Source: Glossina fuscipes
Lineage: Eukaryota; Arthropoda; Insecta; Diptera; Glossinidae
Assembly (NCBI RefSeq): GCF_014805625.2
Contig: NW_023998427.1
Coordinates: forward strand, 320,082-384,081
Direction: 5' to 3'
DNA length: 64,000 bases
Numbering within the stretch: position 1 is the first letter of the stretch; each line of letters starts with the position of its first letter. Made by a program: the position numbers and the translations under genes. A model generated the notes under the pieces. The model had not been told where the DNA came from. It saw only the letters and a list, made by a program, of their open reading frames with translations, and did not search any database. Below are positions 28,140-39,913 of the stretch, piece after piece.

Positions 28140-30159
28140 ATGCGTTTAAGTGAGCAGAGCATAGATTTAAGTATTCAAAGCAGTTTGAAATTTAACGTGT
28201 TTTCAAAAATAGTTTTCAGTTTTACGCTTTTTTTGGGCTTTTATGCGAACACTCACAGTCGTGCTGTTAATAAGTTTTGTGAAAGCTCAAGTGATGGTAA
28301 ATGCCCTGCGCGTAGTGCGGGACCGGCGCAAGCCATGTTAGGATCTTTGCTGGAAGCTGTCGAGGCTGCTAAATGTGAACTAAGCCGGGCCGATAAATGG
28401 CCCCCTGATTATGCAGAAGAGGTTTTAATGCACGGTATGCCTACCTATGATTACGTAATAGTAGGTTCTGGTAGTGCTGGATCGGTTGTAGCCAGCCGCT
28501 TAAGCGAAGATCCTAACGTTACAGTTTTAGTTCTAGAGGCGGGCGATGATCCTCCTTTAGAATCCGAGGTTAGTAGTGACGATAGATTTTTTTCTTCAAC
28601 AGCTATTCATTCAGATATCACCTCCGTTATAGATTCATTCGCTCTCATTAAGCTTACAAAATACCTCATATACCTGGCAAGATTATGGTGCATTCAATCC
28701 CAGTTGTTGTCAGGCGATGCGCAAAGGACGTTGCTATTGGCCTCGCGGCAAAATGATTGGCGGTACTGGAGGCCTTAATGGTAATGTCTTTCTATTGGGC
28801 AAATCTAGTGATTACGATGAATGGCATCAATTAGGTAATGTGGGTTGGTCATGGGATAATATTGTTAAATATTATCAAAAATCCACTACAGACCGAGGCA
28901 ATGGCACTCATTCTATGGGCCATCTAATAATTAATTTTTTCCAACATACCGAAAATTATAAGCAGCTGGTGGATCTAATGAAAACTGCGTCTTTGCAGTT
29001 GCCTAACGAAGATTACAATGCTGTATATGTGGAAAATAGTACGGGCACTATAGACCGTGGTGTACGCATGAGTACGGGGAAAACTTATTTAGGCAAAGTA
29101 GGGAATTTGCGTACAAACGTGCAAGTGATTAAAGGGGCGTTCGTGACTGGTATATCAACTGATGTGAATAAGCGGGTAACGGGTGTAGATTTTTATTTAC
29201 GATCTATACCCTTGAACGTGTCAGTGAGAAAGGAAGTTATTTTAAGTGCTGGTACTTTCGGCTCTCCCAAAATTCTAATGTTATCGGGTATAGGTCCCTC
29301 TCAATATTTACGAAACTTGAATATCAAACCTTTAGTCGATCTGCCAGTCGGAGAAAATCTACAAGATCACGGCATGATGTCGCTGGGATTGAAATTCAAA
29401 CGTAATATTCCCTCAATGGATAATTACGATGACGTTAACAGTATTTATGAGTATTTTATTAATCAAGATGGTCCACTGGCCGCCAGTTCCACTCTAATCG
29501 GTTTCTTAAATACTAAAAAAGGTGATAATGCCGACGTTATGTTGATAACACGTCTTAGCCGACCTACGTCTTCATCAAATATATTTAAATTCTTACAATT
29601 TAAATCGGAATTGGAAAAAGAATTTCTGCAACAGACCGAAGGACATATTTTGTTGGAATTTCAGGGTGTGCTAATTAAACCAAAAACTCGTGGTGGTCTC
29701 ATAAAACTAAAATCTAGTAATTTTGACGATGGTTTACTTATACACAATAATTACGCTCAAGATGCGGAAGATCGCCAGTCCTTATTGGGGTACATACGTT
29801 ACGTTCAGCAATTGCTTCACACTCCTAAATTTAAACACTATGGTTTGGAATTGTTACGTATACCTTTGTCTGCATGCGATAGCTTGCCCTACGACAGCGA
29901 TGAATATTGGTATTGTTATATAAGACATTTCTTTATTAGCGCTTGGCACCCGGTTGGAACATGTCGTATGGGTCCACCTGATGATCCAAAATCTGTAGTG
30001 GATCCGCGTTTACGGGTTATAGGGGTAAAGGGGTTGCGTGTAATCGACGCCAGCATAATGCCAGACATAACGAGTGGAAATACAAATATACCGACCATAA
30101 TGATAGCCGAGAAGGGTTCGGATATGATTAAAGAGGATGCTATCGCCTTTGCTGAGTAA
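28140..30159 (+). CDS. GMC oxidoreductase B (two exons, 651 aa)
   Basis: Exons 28,140-28,568 and 28,633-30,159 are separated by a 64-bp phase-0 intron after Glu-Ser-Glu. The nearer AG sites would put a stop in frame, so the TTATAG acceptor is chosen; the following residues (SLQNTSYTW) then align with relatives. The N-terminus has a hydrophobic stretch at about 20-36 (signal peptide or anchor), then a Cys-containing linker. GSGSAG is at 110-114 and the GMC signature [12 protein letters not shown] opens the catalytic half. The catalytic residues are His582 in [11 protein letters not shown] and Asn626 in SGNTNIP. It is most like GMC-D, with the same intron position. AATAAA at 30,231 is a likely polyadenylation signal. 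A long (TA)n tract lies about 65 bp upstream of the start. Substrate unknown. Confidence 0.92.
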
Positions 30160-30230
30160 AAGTATTACAAACCTATTTGAGCAGTTTGGGTATTAATAGT
30201 TTAGCTAAATTTTCCTAGTTAATAATTTAA

Positions 30231-30236
30231 AATAAA
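30231..30236 (+). promoter_or_regulatory. polyadenylation signal of GMC-B
   Basis: AATAAA lies 72 nt after the GMC-B stop codon. A genomic A tract of about 30 bases begins some 20 nt further on. Confidence 0.6.
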
Positions 30237-30255
30237 GTCTAATATTTTGAATAAT

Positions 30256-30288
<33 letters not shown>

Positions 30289-32077
30289 AATCACTTGGAA
30301 GTGAAGTTGGCGTAAATAATTTTTTTTTAATGTCTGGCCGATCGATATTATATAACAGATCCATCGATAAAACTCTTGCACGAGAGGCAAAACAAGACGC
30401 AGTCATATATAATTTGGACAATCAGGATGATATTTACAATCTATATAATATGACCACGCCTACAATTCTTAATGTCTGAGTTCTTCATTAAAGAAGCATT
30501 GGAGCACTGACTCTTTTGCTAACAATTTGCATTGGTGTTCTGTTGCCAACATTCTCATTTTCTTCAAATTGTGCCGAAAACAATTGATCAGTATGTCAAT
30601 TGTCAGGCTCACCGACAAGATCGCCATGAATTGCGCGCTAGATTGTCAATTTCTGGGTAATTTTTGATTACATTTAAGGCTTCTTCTTCTTGCTGATACG
30701 TTCAGATGCAACAATGTCGCTTATTATTAGCGAAGACATTGAACTGAAGCAGTTCGCATCGCTAAAAGCGAATTTACAATGGAAACCGTAATCTTCCTCT
30801 ATGTTATTAGGATTGAAGCATTTAGGTTGGATTCAGACTAAATTGCATTTTTCGACTTTAATTCTTTAGTGAATATGATCTTAGTTGGATACGAGTTGTA
30901 TGTCCATAATACTTTGCCGCGTCGCCTATAGAAAAGTACAGTTTCAATTTTCTGTTGTGCTTACCCCCACCTTTCGCACTTTCGCACTTTATTGATGCGG
31001 CAATATAATCATGTTATTTGTACGCGTCTTTGAAATGGATGCTATTCTGCTATGATTAAACTTCTTGTCGTTGTCTTAAAGGGCCAAAAGTTGCGGTTCA
31101 GATATTTCAAAAGATCTGTGCAGCGTGTCTCTCTTATTGGCTTAATAGATGCTTTGAATTTTCTGAAATTCAAAGAAACAATTCTTTGCCTGAGAGAGAC
31201 TTTGTGACAAATGGATCCTCATCGTACCTGATGGTTTCTAATTTCTCTGATACTAACTAATTAATTCATAGAAACTGTTTATGTACGTTAGTTAGTTAGC
31301 TTCATCGACTAAAGTATTGATTGGCTATGAGTTTGAGAGCGATTCAGAAGGAGATAGTGCTTCTCAGTTACATTCGATATATATGAAAAATTTGCCTTCG
31401 TCTCTCTCTGCCGGATTCTTTGACCTGCTCCCCATATAATCTTTCTTATGAAAAGTAAGCCTTTATATGGCAAAAAATGTTTAATATTTTATAACGAGGC
31501 TTAATGTTTTAATATTTATAACTTAATTGATAATAGTAATCAAAGCCATCAAAATTAATTGTGCGAAGGTTTATGCTTCGGATGGCCCGCCATTTAAAGG
31601 GTTCTCATTATAAGTGAGCCTTTATATGGCAGCAAAGCCTAATTTTCGGCATAGAGTTACCTAGTTGTTGATCTGCTCTGGTTAAAATATTTTTGCTTGT
31701 TACATATATAAATTAATAGGAACTGAGTTGATATTATCCCTTGACAAACTTTTTCAAAGTAATAAGCTTGAAAAAAAAATCCTAGAACCCTATAACGGTT
31801 TTTTTTGTTTTTTTTTTTTTTTGTTTTTGAAGATGATCGAATAAGAGTTAATAACTGAAGTAAGTAAGGTAATAACAACATTAACATTCTATATATCTTA
31901 GAAGATATCGTGGTTTATTTGCGATGCGATAATTTTACTTAAAGATAAGCCAATTAATGAAAGACTGAAATGAAATGAGTACTTAACACAGTTTTGAGTG
32001 TAAGTGAACTCAGTGAACTTTGAAACAATTTTGTAAATATTTCTTAACGAAATTACATTACGAAATACGAAACCATC
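30237..32077. other. intergenic, GMC-B to GMC-C
   Basis: After the A tract at about 30,257 I see no gene. The block AAGTAAGCCTTTATATGGCA near 31,453 recurs almost exactly near 31,610 (AAGTGAGCCTTTATATGGCA), a short direct repeat. Confidence 0.5.
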
Positions 32078-32127
32078 ACCATTACCATCACTATCATCAT
32101 CACCGTCATCGTCACCGCCACCATCAC
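32078..32127. repeat. imperfect CAT/CAC trinucleotide repeat upstream of GMC-C
   Basis: A run of CATCAC-, CATCAT- and CACCGTCA-like triplets lies about 200 bp before the GMC-C start. On the minus strand it reads as Val/Met repeats at the end of a spurious 120-residue open frame. Confidence 0.8.
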
Positions 32128-32323
32128 GTTATCCAATATTACGATACGTGCAATCGCAAATATGATTAGGAAATTATTTTTGCTAAGTCTGCAGAACGTT
32201 AACTGATATTTGAGGGAAAAATTAAAGTTAAAATTGAAACCGAAGCAGTTCTTAAATAAACTTTGACTTGAAAAGAGTTTCTGTTTCGATAAAGAGAATT
32301 TTTTGAATGGTTTTTTAAACGAA

Positions 32324-34347
32324 ATGTTAACATTCGATGGCGCTGTAACTTTATGGCGTTTCCTTTTAACCGTTGGGCCCAGCGCTACGGTTATTTTGTT
32401 GCTTTTGAATGGCATAAAGGAATTTCGCCCAGATATAGTTGATCTTGAGAATCGAGTCGAATCCGTATACGTGGACGATTTGAGAGACAGTTATGATTTT
32501 ATTGTGGTAGGCGGTGGTACAGCAGGTTGTGTGTTGGCGTCTCGCTTATCTGAAGTGCAGCAGTGGAGTGTTTTGCTCTTGGAAGCTGGCGGTGATGAGC
32601 CGTTATTAGCTGATCTACCGGTCTTGTTTCCCGCCTTTCAACGTAGCCCGTGGGATTGGAAATATCGTACGGAGCGTTCAGAGCATTTTTGTTTGGCGAT
32701 GCAGAATCAACGATGTTTGTGGCCCAGAGGAAAAATGCTAGGCGGCTGTAGTTCTATTAATGCCATGCTATATATTCGAGGCAACCGCAAGGATTACGAT
32801 CGTTGGGCTGAGATAGGCAATTCAGGTTGGAATTATGACAACGTTTTACATTACTTTCTCAAAATGGAAGATTTTCGTGTTAAGGGATTAGAACTGAATC
32901 CTTATCATAGTCAAAAAGGTCTTTTAACTGTAGAGGAGTTCAGATATTCGTCTCCTTTACAAAATATATTTCTTAAAGCAGCCGCAGAATTAAATGTGGT
33001 AAGAAGATTCGTGATATATACATCACTTTAAATTGTCGGAATCTTTCTTTTTCAGCTTAATCCAAACCAGGACTTTAATGGTAAATCTCAGACTGGCTTT
33101 GCTGTACCCCATGGGACATTACGGGAAGGATTGCGTTGCAGCGTTAATAAGGCGTACATAAGACCCGTTTGGAGACGTAAAAATTTACACATTTTGCTTA
33201 AAGCCTCTGTAGAAAAGCTGATAATAGATCCAAAAACGAAAGAAGCTAAAGGTGTGCAGTTCAATTGGTTGGGTGTTCAGCGTCTAATTTGGGCTTCACG
33301 TGAAATTATATTAACAGCTGGTTCTATTAGTAGCCCACATTTGCTAATGTTATCTGGAGTGGGACCGCAAGATCAATTACTAAGATATAATATTGAGGTA
33401 ATACAACATTTACCCGGAGTAGGGAGAAACTTACAAGATCACATCTCCACTACAGGAGCCATGTACACCATAGAGAATTTTCAGAACAATAATCAGAAAC
33501 TCTCGTTTATAGTTCCCGAGCAATTAAGCAAAGAAATGGTGGAGAGATTTCTTTTCCAGGAAGAGGGTTTCTTTTATTCTCTGCCGGTAGCAGAAGTAAT
33601 GGGTTTCTGGAATACTAAATATCAAGATCCGAAACTCGATTGGCCGGATGTGCAATACTTTATGGGTAGTTTTGGTTACGGAGCAGATGGAGGTCTCTTA
33701 GGAAGCAGGGGATCGGGATTAACATTTGATAATTTTGCCAATACTATGGAACCTGTAATATATCAAGATACCTTCCTAATCGCTCCGTTGCTTTTAAGAC
33801 CCAAGAGTAGAGGTAAATTGGAACTGCAATCGGATAATCCACAAGTGGCTCCTAAGATATATGCCAATTACTATGATCATCCCCTGGATATAGCAGTAAT
33901 GGTGAATCTCTCCATTAGTTATATTTTGCAAAACTTGATAATTTCTTTTTTCATTCTTTCTTTTAGGTGGACGCTTTAAAGTTTGCTCACAATTTAACGC
34001 ATACCACTGTAATGCGTCAGTTGAACGCTACACTTAATATTTACGTTTGGCGCAATTGTCCTAACGTCGAATATTTAGCTGATGCGTTCTGGGAGTGTTT
34101 GGCTCGTTATTACTCGCAGACTATTTATCATCCGGTGGGAACTTGTAAAATGGGTCCCTACTCCGATATCGAAGCCGTTGTAGATCCACGTTTAAGGGTT
34201 TACGGTACTCGTAGGCTCCGAGTTATTGATGCAAGTGTTATGCCTGCCATTGTAACGGGTAATACGAATGTTCCCACTATAATGATAGCTGAAAAAGGCG
34301 CAGATATGATTAAGGAGGAATGGCTTCATTATCAGGCTGGCGTTTGA
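32324..34347 (+). CDS. GMC oxidoreductase C (three exons, 633 aa)
   Basis: Exons are 32,324-32,998, 33,056-33,901 and 33,967-34,347. Both introns (57 and 65 bp) are phase 0. The second donor is the weaker GTGAAT, chosen because the join gives DIAVMVDALKFA, which fits the family. The first in-frame ATG is at 32,324; the frame is also open a little upstream from a TTG. A hydrophobic stretch at about 13-30 suggests a signal or anchor. FAD-binding GGGTAG is at 63-68, LLLEAGGDE near 86, and signature 1 ([14 protein letters not shown]) follows the CLAMQNQRC segment. Signature 2 is [17 protein letters not shown]. The catalytic pair is His562 in [11 protein letters not shown] and Asn606 in TGNTNVP. 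All key residues are kept, so the enzyme should be active. Its substrate is not evident. Confidence 0.92.
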
Positions 34348-34641
34348 GATAATCTTTTCCGGTAGTCGTTAAAGTATTTGTCAGATAACATGCCAATGAA
34401 AAATGTTCGCATTATTGTGAAAGATATGTAAATTTTATGTACAATTACAAAAGCTTATGTTTCGCGATTTAAGCTATTCTTATATATATGTATCTTAAGG
34501 ATAAGTTTCATAAGGCCGTATACCCTAAAACGAAAAGATTTTCTTTAACTAATAATCTGTGTAAATCCTTTCTATTAATCGATTCCCATTCCCAATTGAA
34601 ATTCGAAAGAATATGAAGAATTTGTACTTCAAATGAAAGCC

Positions 34642-34829
34642 TATCCGCCCTGAGTGGCCGAGTCGGCAAAGAGTCTCGACTAACAACTCAATGTTCCTGG
34701 GTTCAAAACCCAATTGTGGTCGAGTTTTCAGCAAAAACGATAGCTTGCGACGCGCTAATGCTGTTTAGACAACTCATAGTGAATTAGAATTTATTCCCCT
34801 GGCTAAATTAACAATAATAACAATAACAA
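34642..34829 (+). repeat. tRNA-derived SINE, copy 1
   Basis: The 5' part has RNA polymerase III promoter boxes of a Ser/Leu-like tRNA: box A TGGCCGAGTCGG and box B GGTTCAAAACC. After a tRNA-unrelated body comes the tail GAATTTATTCCCCTGGC and an imperfect (AAT/AAC)n. It aligns along its full length with copy 2 at 35,584. Its 3' end abuts the start of another interspersed element (ACAAGTAAGAAAATT), which obscures any target duplication. Confidence 0.75.
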
Positions 34830-35545
34830 GTAAGAAAATTGTATTCGGTTGCGACTGAATTTTTAATACCCATCACCGTTATCCTATAAAAGATCGAGAA
34901 GAAGGAAAAATATAATTTTGCATATTTTATAATATTGGGTGGGCGTGGCTGTAGAATAACTTTATGAAAATTTATATTATATATACATTGATTGGCTATG
35001 AGCAACGAGGAAAAGACATGGAAAGCACCGGATATTCTTAGTTTCGCTTATATAAGCGTGAGAATATTTTAGACGTGTTCTTTGATCGGTTTGCGCTATA
35101 TTCGAACTCTTTTGCAAATTTGTAGGCGATATCTCTCTTTTTTGCGAACGGGACTGTATACAAACCACAGATGCCATACAGTTTGGTAGATCGATAAATG
35201 GACGGAGTGACACGGACGGACAGATGGACATGCTTAGGTGGATTCCGAGCTTGAAGCTGATTAAGAATTTATATATTTTTGGGATTTTTGGAGATTGCTT
35301 CTTTCTTCGTTTTGTAAATGTATTGGAAAAAAGAAGAAAATTAAATTTTGATACACTATAATAATGGGCGGACATGTTAAATGTGCCCCATTTACAGCAT
35401 CGCAGCATAGAACATATGTTCAAATTTTTATAGGTTCATTTGCTGCATTCCATTTGAGGAAAAGAGTTTACGTGGTACTGTGGCCGTGTCTTCCGATCGA
35501 TTTTTCTTATGTTGCATGTCAACCTGCGTGCATGAACCTATGCTT
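34823..35545 (+). repeat. DINE-1-like interspersed element, copy H
   Basis: The copy starts ACAAGTAAGAAAATT, then has the imperfect hairpin ATTCGGTTGCGACTGAAT, TAATACCCATCACC, and a core with GGGTGGGCGTGGC and ACGGACGGACAGATGG. The right half resembles the body of the fullest copy at 59,928. The 3' boundary is approximate. A 148-residue minus-strand open frame here has no protein features and is a by-product of the repeat. Confidence 0.55.
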
Positions 35546-35583
35546 CCGTGATGGATATAATAATAATAAAATTAAGCTCAAGT

Positions 35584-35767
35584 GTATCCGTCTGGGTGAC
35601 CGAGTAGGCAAGTGTCTCGACTAGCAACTCAGTGGTCGTGGGTTCGAATCTCAAGTGCGGTTGAGTTTTTAATAAAGGCCGATAGCCTTAGATGCCAGTG
35701 CTTTTAAGAGTTTAGTCTTAGAATTTATTTCTCTGGCGAAATTAATAATAATAATAATAATAATAAA
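35584..35767 (+). repeat. tRNA-derived SINE, copy 2, with target-site duplication
   Basis: Box A is GTGACCGAGTAGG and box B is GTGGGTTCGAATC, followed by a body ending GAATTTATTTCTCTGGC and a (TAA)n tail. It is flanked by the 11-bp direct repeat TAAGCTCAAGT at 35,573-35,583 and 35,768-35,778, the hallmark of LINE-driven retroposition. Length is 184 bp, close to copy 1. Confidence 0.85.
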
Positions 35768-36840
35768 TAAGCTCAAGTATGTTGTAACAATTTAAGAAAG
35801 AGTTAGTAATATACAGAAAACTAACTTCTGGGTCTTACGTCAATTCTTGCGTATTCATCTAGACTAGAATATCGTGTTGCCCGCATTGTAGTAAACCAAT
35901 TTTTACTTGCTGCTCGTTACTTGTCTATTATTTAAGTTACGTCTTAGAAGGAACACTTTCTTATTGCTCAAATGAAATTGAGATCTATTTAACAACGTTA
36001 TCGTTCTATGTATTTTGCGCTTGACCGCAAAGCAACTCTGCGAGGGTTTGGCAATAAAAATGCCCGATTAGATTACGAGCGGAAAGGAATTAGAAATTGT
36101 AGTCGCGGTAAGTCCATAATGTGGTCATAAAAAACAAGGGTCGAGAGAAAGTTAAAAAGTGCACAATACGGATGGCAGCATATGGGCCCGCTAGACTCCA
36201 CGTGCATAAACATAGCATTCTCGTTTGCGAAGAATATGCGAAGACGAAGATAGCAATTCTTGCTCGGTGCAAATGATACCCAGAGTTATTTTTTATGAAG
36301 CAACCTCATCGTTAATGGGAAACTTTTGTAAGTGTAACAACAATTTAATCGTTTTCGAAGTAATTGCTCGATGTCGGCATAGGTAGACTTTTCGATTCTT
36401 TTCGATTCTTATTGATATGTGAAATTTTTTGCTGTAAAATTATTTTTAAATTTTTTTTTTTTTTTTTTTAAGTGTAAGAGTAAAATTTTTTAATAATATG
36501 TTTTTTTAAATAAAAAAAAAGAAGTATTAACTTAATAAATAAAACATTAACAGGCAACAAAAATAAACGCTACAAGTTTAACAAGTTTTTTTTTTTGTTT
36601 TTTTTTTTTAAATGCGACATGTTCTGTAAATGCGACAGAAAACATCGAGTAGGAATGCGGCAAGTGTGCACTGTGCCAACATATGGTCATGCGAAGCATA
36701 ATAGCGAGATATGCGCATAAAAGTACATGTAAATAAAAAAGTTTATAAAAAATTTAATAATAATTATAAGGTTCTGCAACAAAATTAAATGATCGATCGA
36801 ATGATCAGTTCAGTACGGAATCAAATGCCAACGGGTTAAC

Positions 36841-37273
36841 ATGGCTGGGTTAACGGAAGGGCAAATTATGCAAAAAGTGTGCTTAGCAATAATTTTATGC
36901 AACGTAGCTCTTAAGGCGAAGCTTGTAAATGCCGGAAGCGATTTCAACGATTTAGATAATTCGGGAATATTCCTAATCGACTTGAAAAGTGCTAAAGAAA
37001 GCGCTCTGCAAGACTTGGAAGATAATAAATTTAAACGGCAAACAACTGGATCAGATGGGATAGCGACATTTGATACGGGTATGGCATCAATATAAAAACT
37101 TTCATTTTATTACAGGATTTGAGAATTATTTTTTTACTCTTATGGCAGATTTAATCCGTAGCCTTTTGGAACAGAGCAATAACAACAATTTAATAGCAGC
37201 TTCCGCCGTATCGGAAACACCCGTACCTTTACGGTTAATGCGTCTCTCTAAGAACAGTGGTCTTCGGCGCTGA
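36841..37273 (+). CDS. candidate small secreted peptide precursor (two exons, 131 aa)
   Basis: Exon 1 (36,841-37,078) gives 79 residues: a hydrophobic core VCLAIILCNVALKA and a plausible signal-peptidase site at LVNA|GSD (residues 28-31), then an acidic segment and a dibasic site KFKR|QTT. Exon 2 (37,116-37,273) gives 51 more, beginning FENYFFTLMADLIRSLLEQ and ending in a basic tail GLRR. The frames meet (phase 1, Gly) only if a 37-nt GT-AG intron with a TTTTATTACAG acceptor is removed. That is shorter than normal fly introns. Without splicing the protein would stop after 84 residues. Signal peptide plus dibasic site suggests a processed secreted peptide, but I recognise no family. It sits between GMC-C and GMC-D. 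Confidence 0.45.
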
Positions 37274-37840
37274 TCTTATCTGCAAGTCCAAATTGTATTG
37301 TCGATGAACTTTAGCAAAACTGTGTTATGAAATTTATAAAAATTTTCTATGATCTGTGTGGTTGACTATTTTTAATGTCAATGTCGATGTATTCAGTGGA
37401 GTGAAAACAGTCTTTGTTTCATTGGTGATCGTTCTTACTGTTGTCTTTTTTTTATTTTTTCTTTTTTTCATTTTCATATTTATTGGAATTTCCTTAGTCA
37501 TGCTAATTAATTTTGTGGATGTTGTGGATTGATCATTCAATTTATAATACAAATTTTACATTTCAATTGACTCTGGAATATTTTCAAGTGTTTAGAAAGA
37601 CATTAATTCAAGCATGAAAGTTAACAGTTTGCGTCAAGTTTTAAAATCGCTGTATTGTTGCGCGCGAACTGATTCTTGACCAAATATTTGGCAAATTTTT
37701 GTACCCAAGAGCTGCGTTGCGTTGAAAATGATTTTTTTTCACATTTTTTTGAAGACTTTTACTAGAGACGGTGTATGAACACAAATTCTGAGTAACCTGA
37801 AAGGTCACCTTTACAAAAAAAAAAAAAAGAAAAGAAGAAC

Positions 37841-38470
37841 AAGTATGATAATTATATTCGGTCAGAACCCAATATTGGGATGATGGGAATCATCGTTATC
37901 CTGAAAAAAACAAAAAAAGTGAGAGAAGTGAATTTGGATTGGGCGCGGCATATTTTTCCTATTTATAAAATAAAAGTATTTGCCGCATAGGCGTGTGGGC
38001 GTTATAGGCGTGTCCTTGCAAAAGTTGAAGCCATTTCCAAACTCCTTTGCAAATTCGTAGGCGATATCTTCATTTTCGCATGTGGTCACTTTTTTGCCAT
38101 TTTTGTACACATGCTACAGCACCGTCCATGGAATATGTATTCAAATTTTTCTATATTTATTTGCTATAGTTTATGAGTTTATGAGGAAAAACCAATTTTT
38201 TTTGTTTTCCTTTTGAAACAGAGATGTTTTCAGTTTACGTGGTGCTCTGAGCGTGCCGTTTGACTTATTTGGCCCATTTTCAATACCAACCTGTGTGCAA
38301 CAGCTTCTCATGTTTTTGTCAAATTTGAAGGCGATAGCTTCATTTCTGCGGTCAGGAGAATCTTTACAACAGGCATTACGCAGACGGACAGACATTTAGG
38401 CGGACAGACAGATTTACTTAAATCGATTTAGGATTTGATGTTGATCAAGAATATATATACTTTGTAGGGT
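37841..38470 (+). repeat. DINE-1-like interspersed element, copy I
   Basis: It opens with ACAAGTATGATAATTATATT, then TCGGTCAGAACCCAATATTG. Its core runs TTTACGTGGTGCTCTGAGCG, GGCCCATTTTCAATACCAAC and ACGGACAGACATTTAGGCGG, and it closes with TGATCAAGAATATATATAC and TTTGTAGGGTGTCTGG. These blocks recur in the same order at 55,557 and 59,928. No protein is encoded. Confidence 0.6.
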
Positions 38471-39913
38471 GTCTGGATTTGTTTATACGTAGAGATCATA
38501 TTTTGTTCTTGAAAGCCGACATCAAAGCAGCCGAGATCTGCTTGTTTTTCAGTTCAAACGATGCCAATCTTTCCTTCTGGCGCAAAGTTTTGCAAATCGT
38601 ACCGGCATTTTTCAGCGACTTTTTCCATTACGAATTGATAAACACTCAAAATTGCACGCTTTGATTTAATATGAATATTCGTATGAAAATGGAGTGCAGG
38701 ATTTTCTTTACACAAGCTTACACAAACAAAAGACCAGTTGCACGCTGTGTGCGGGGGCTTGGCATCGTCACGTTTGCGCAGCTGAAAAATGAAACGTAAT
38801 CGTATCAATTTGGATGGGGATGTCCATCCAATGGGGCTTAATGTTCATCGGATTACGTTTAGGGACATAGCAGAGACTATGAACGGGACCAAAGAATGCG
38901 TTTGTCTCATGCCGAATCAAGATTTAAGCATGACAAAGCTAATCGTACGTTGGATGCTAAGTTCGCCTACAGAATAGAATAAAAGCATTGAGTAATAAGT
39001 CGATGACTACAATAGCAAAATGCAAATGCATTAATTGAAATGTAATTCGCTGTCACCGCTGTCGCTACCGTAGCCTTCATACATATCTAGCCCCCAGCGG
39101 CTGTTATCTGTGTCAACAGATTCAGACTCTTATAAGTTCTGTTTCAAGTAAAAAAAAAACAAAAAAAAAAAAAAGATTTGGATCATATTATGAAACTGGA
39201 GTGCATTTTGCAAGTCTTAACAAATCGCTCTATGAAAAAGGTACGGATTTGTTCAATGATCGTTTGAGTGATTCTAAAAATTTTAAAAGGAGAAAGCAGT
39301 GATGAATAAAACCGAATGACTTTTTAATTGACCTCCATTGTTTAAATAATGAACGTTTTACTTAAAAATAAATACATATTTATCAGCATTGTTCTCGTAG
39401 TGCCAAAGGCCATGCGTTTGCTTTCTTTCGAATATATGTTACATAGCAGTATGATTGGCCAAGATATGAGTTCAGTAAGCAAATTCAAATTTTTTTTTTA
39501 GTCTTTGACATATTTAATTGAACATAGAGTAAAAAATGCATTCATTATAACGTTACTTATCTGTTATAGATATGCAAAATTTTGATAACTTTATCACCGA
39601 CCAATAAACAGGCGATATCTGCTTGGAATGTTTAAATGAGTTGAGCGATAAAATTTTTTCTTTAAATTTCGCTTTTATGACATTTTTTTTTATAGCCAAC
39701 CGGCAATGCGATAAACTTATTCACACCACAAGTGAGGTGAAGAATATAAAATAAAAAAGCAACAAAAAAAAAAAAAATAAAAAAAAATAAAACAAAGAAA
39801 AGAAAACTTAATGCACACAAAATACTCATTAAAAGGTTTTATGAATGGTCTGTATCTGACTAATGTTATATAAAAATTTGTTTTTGTTTATGATTTTTGT
39901 TTTTTGTTTTTTG
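38471..39913. other. intergenic, 3' side of GMC-D
   Basis: No gene is seen. Overlapping 60-85 residue frames near 38,480-38,980 have no motif. Confidence 0.5.

Noticed and set aside
28569..28602. Earlier acceptor CAACAG for the GMC-B intron
   Set aside because: The intron would be only 34 nt and the following frame does not join the catalytic half; TTATAG at 28,632 does.
32053..32415. 120-residue minus-strand frame rich in Val/Met
   Set aside because: It overlaps the GMC-C start antisense and its end is a translated CAT/CAC simple repeat.
34642..34735. Possible functional tRNA gene
   Set aside because: It has pol III boxes but poor stems, a tRNA-unrelated body and an AAT tail shared with a second copy, so it is a SINE.
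34977..35423. 148-residue minus-strand open frame
   Set aside because: It lies wholly inside an interspersed element, its Cys-Pro-Ser-Val stretch is the translated GTCCG core, and similar frames recur in other copies.
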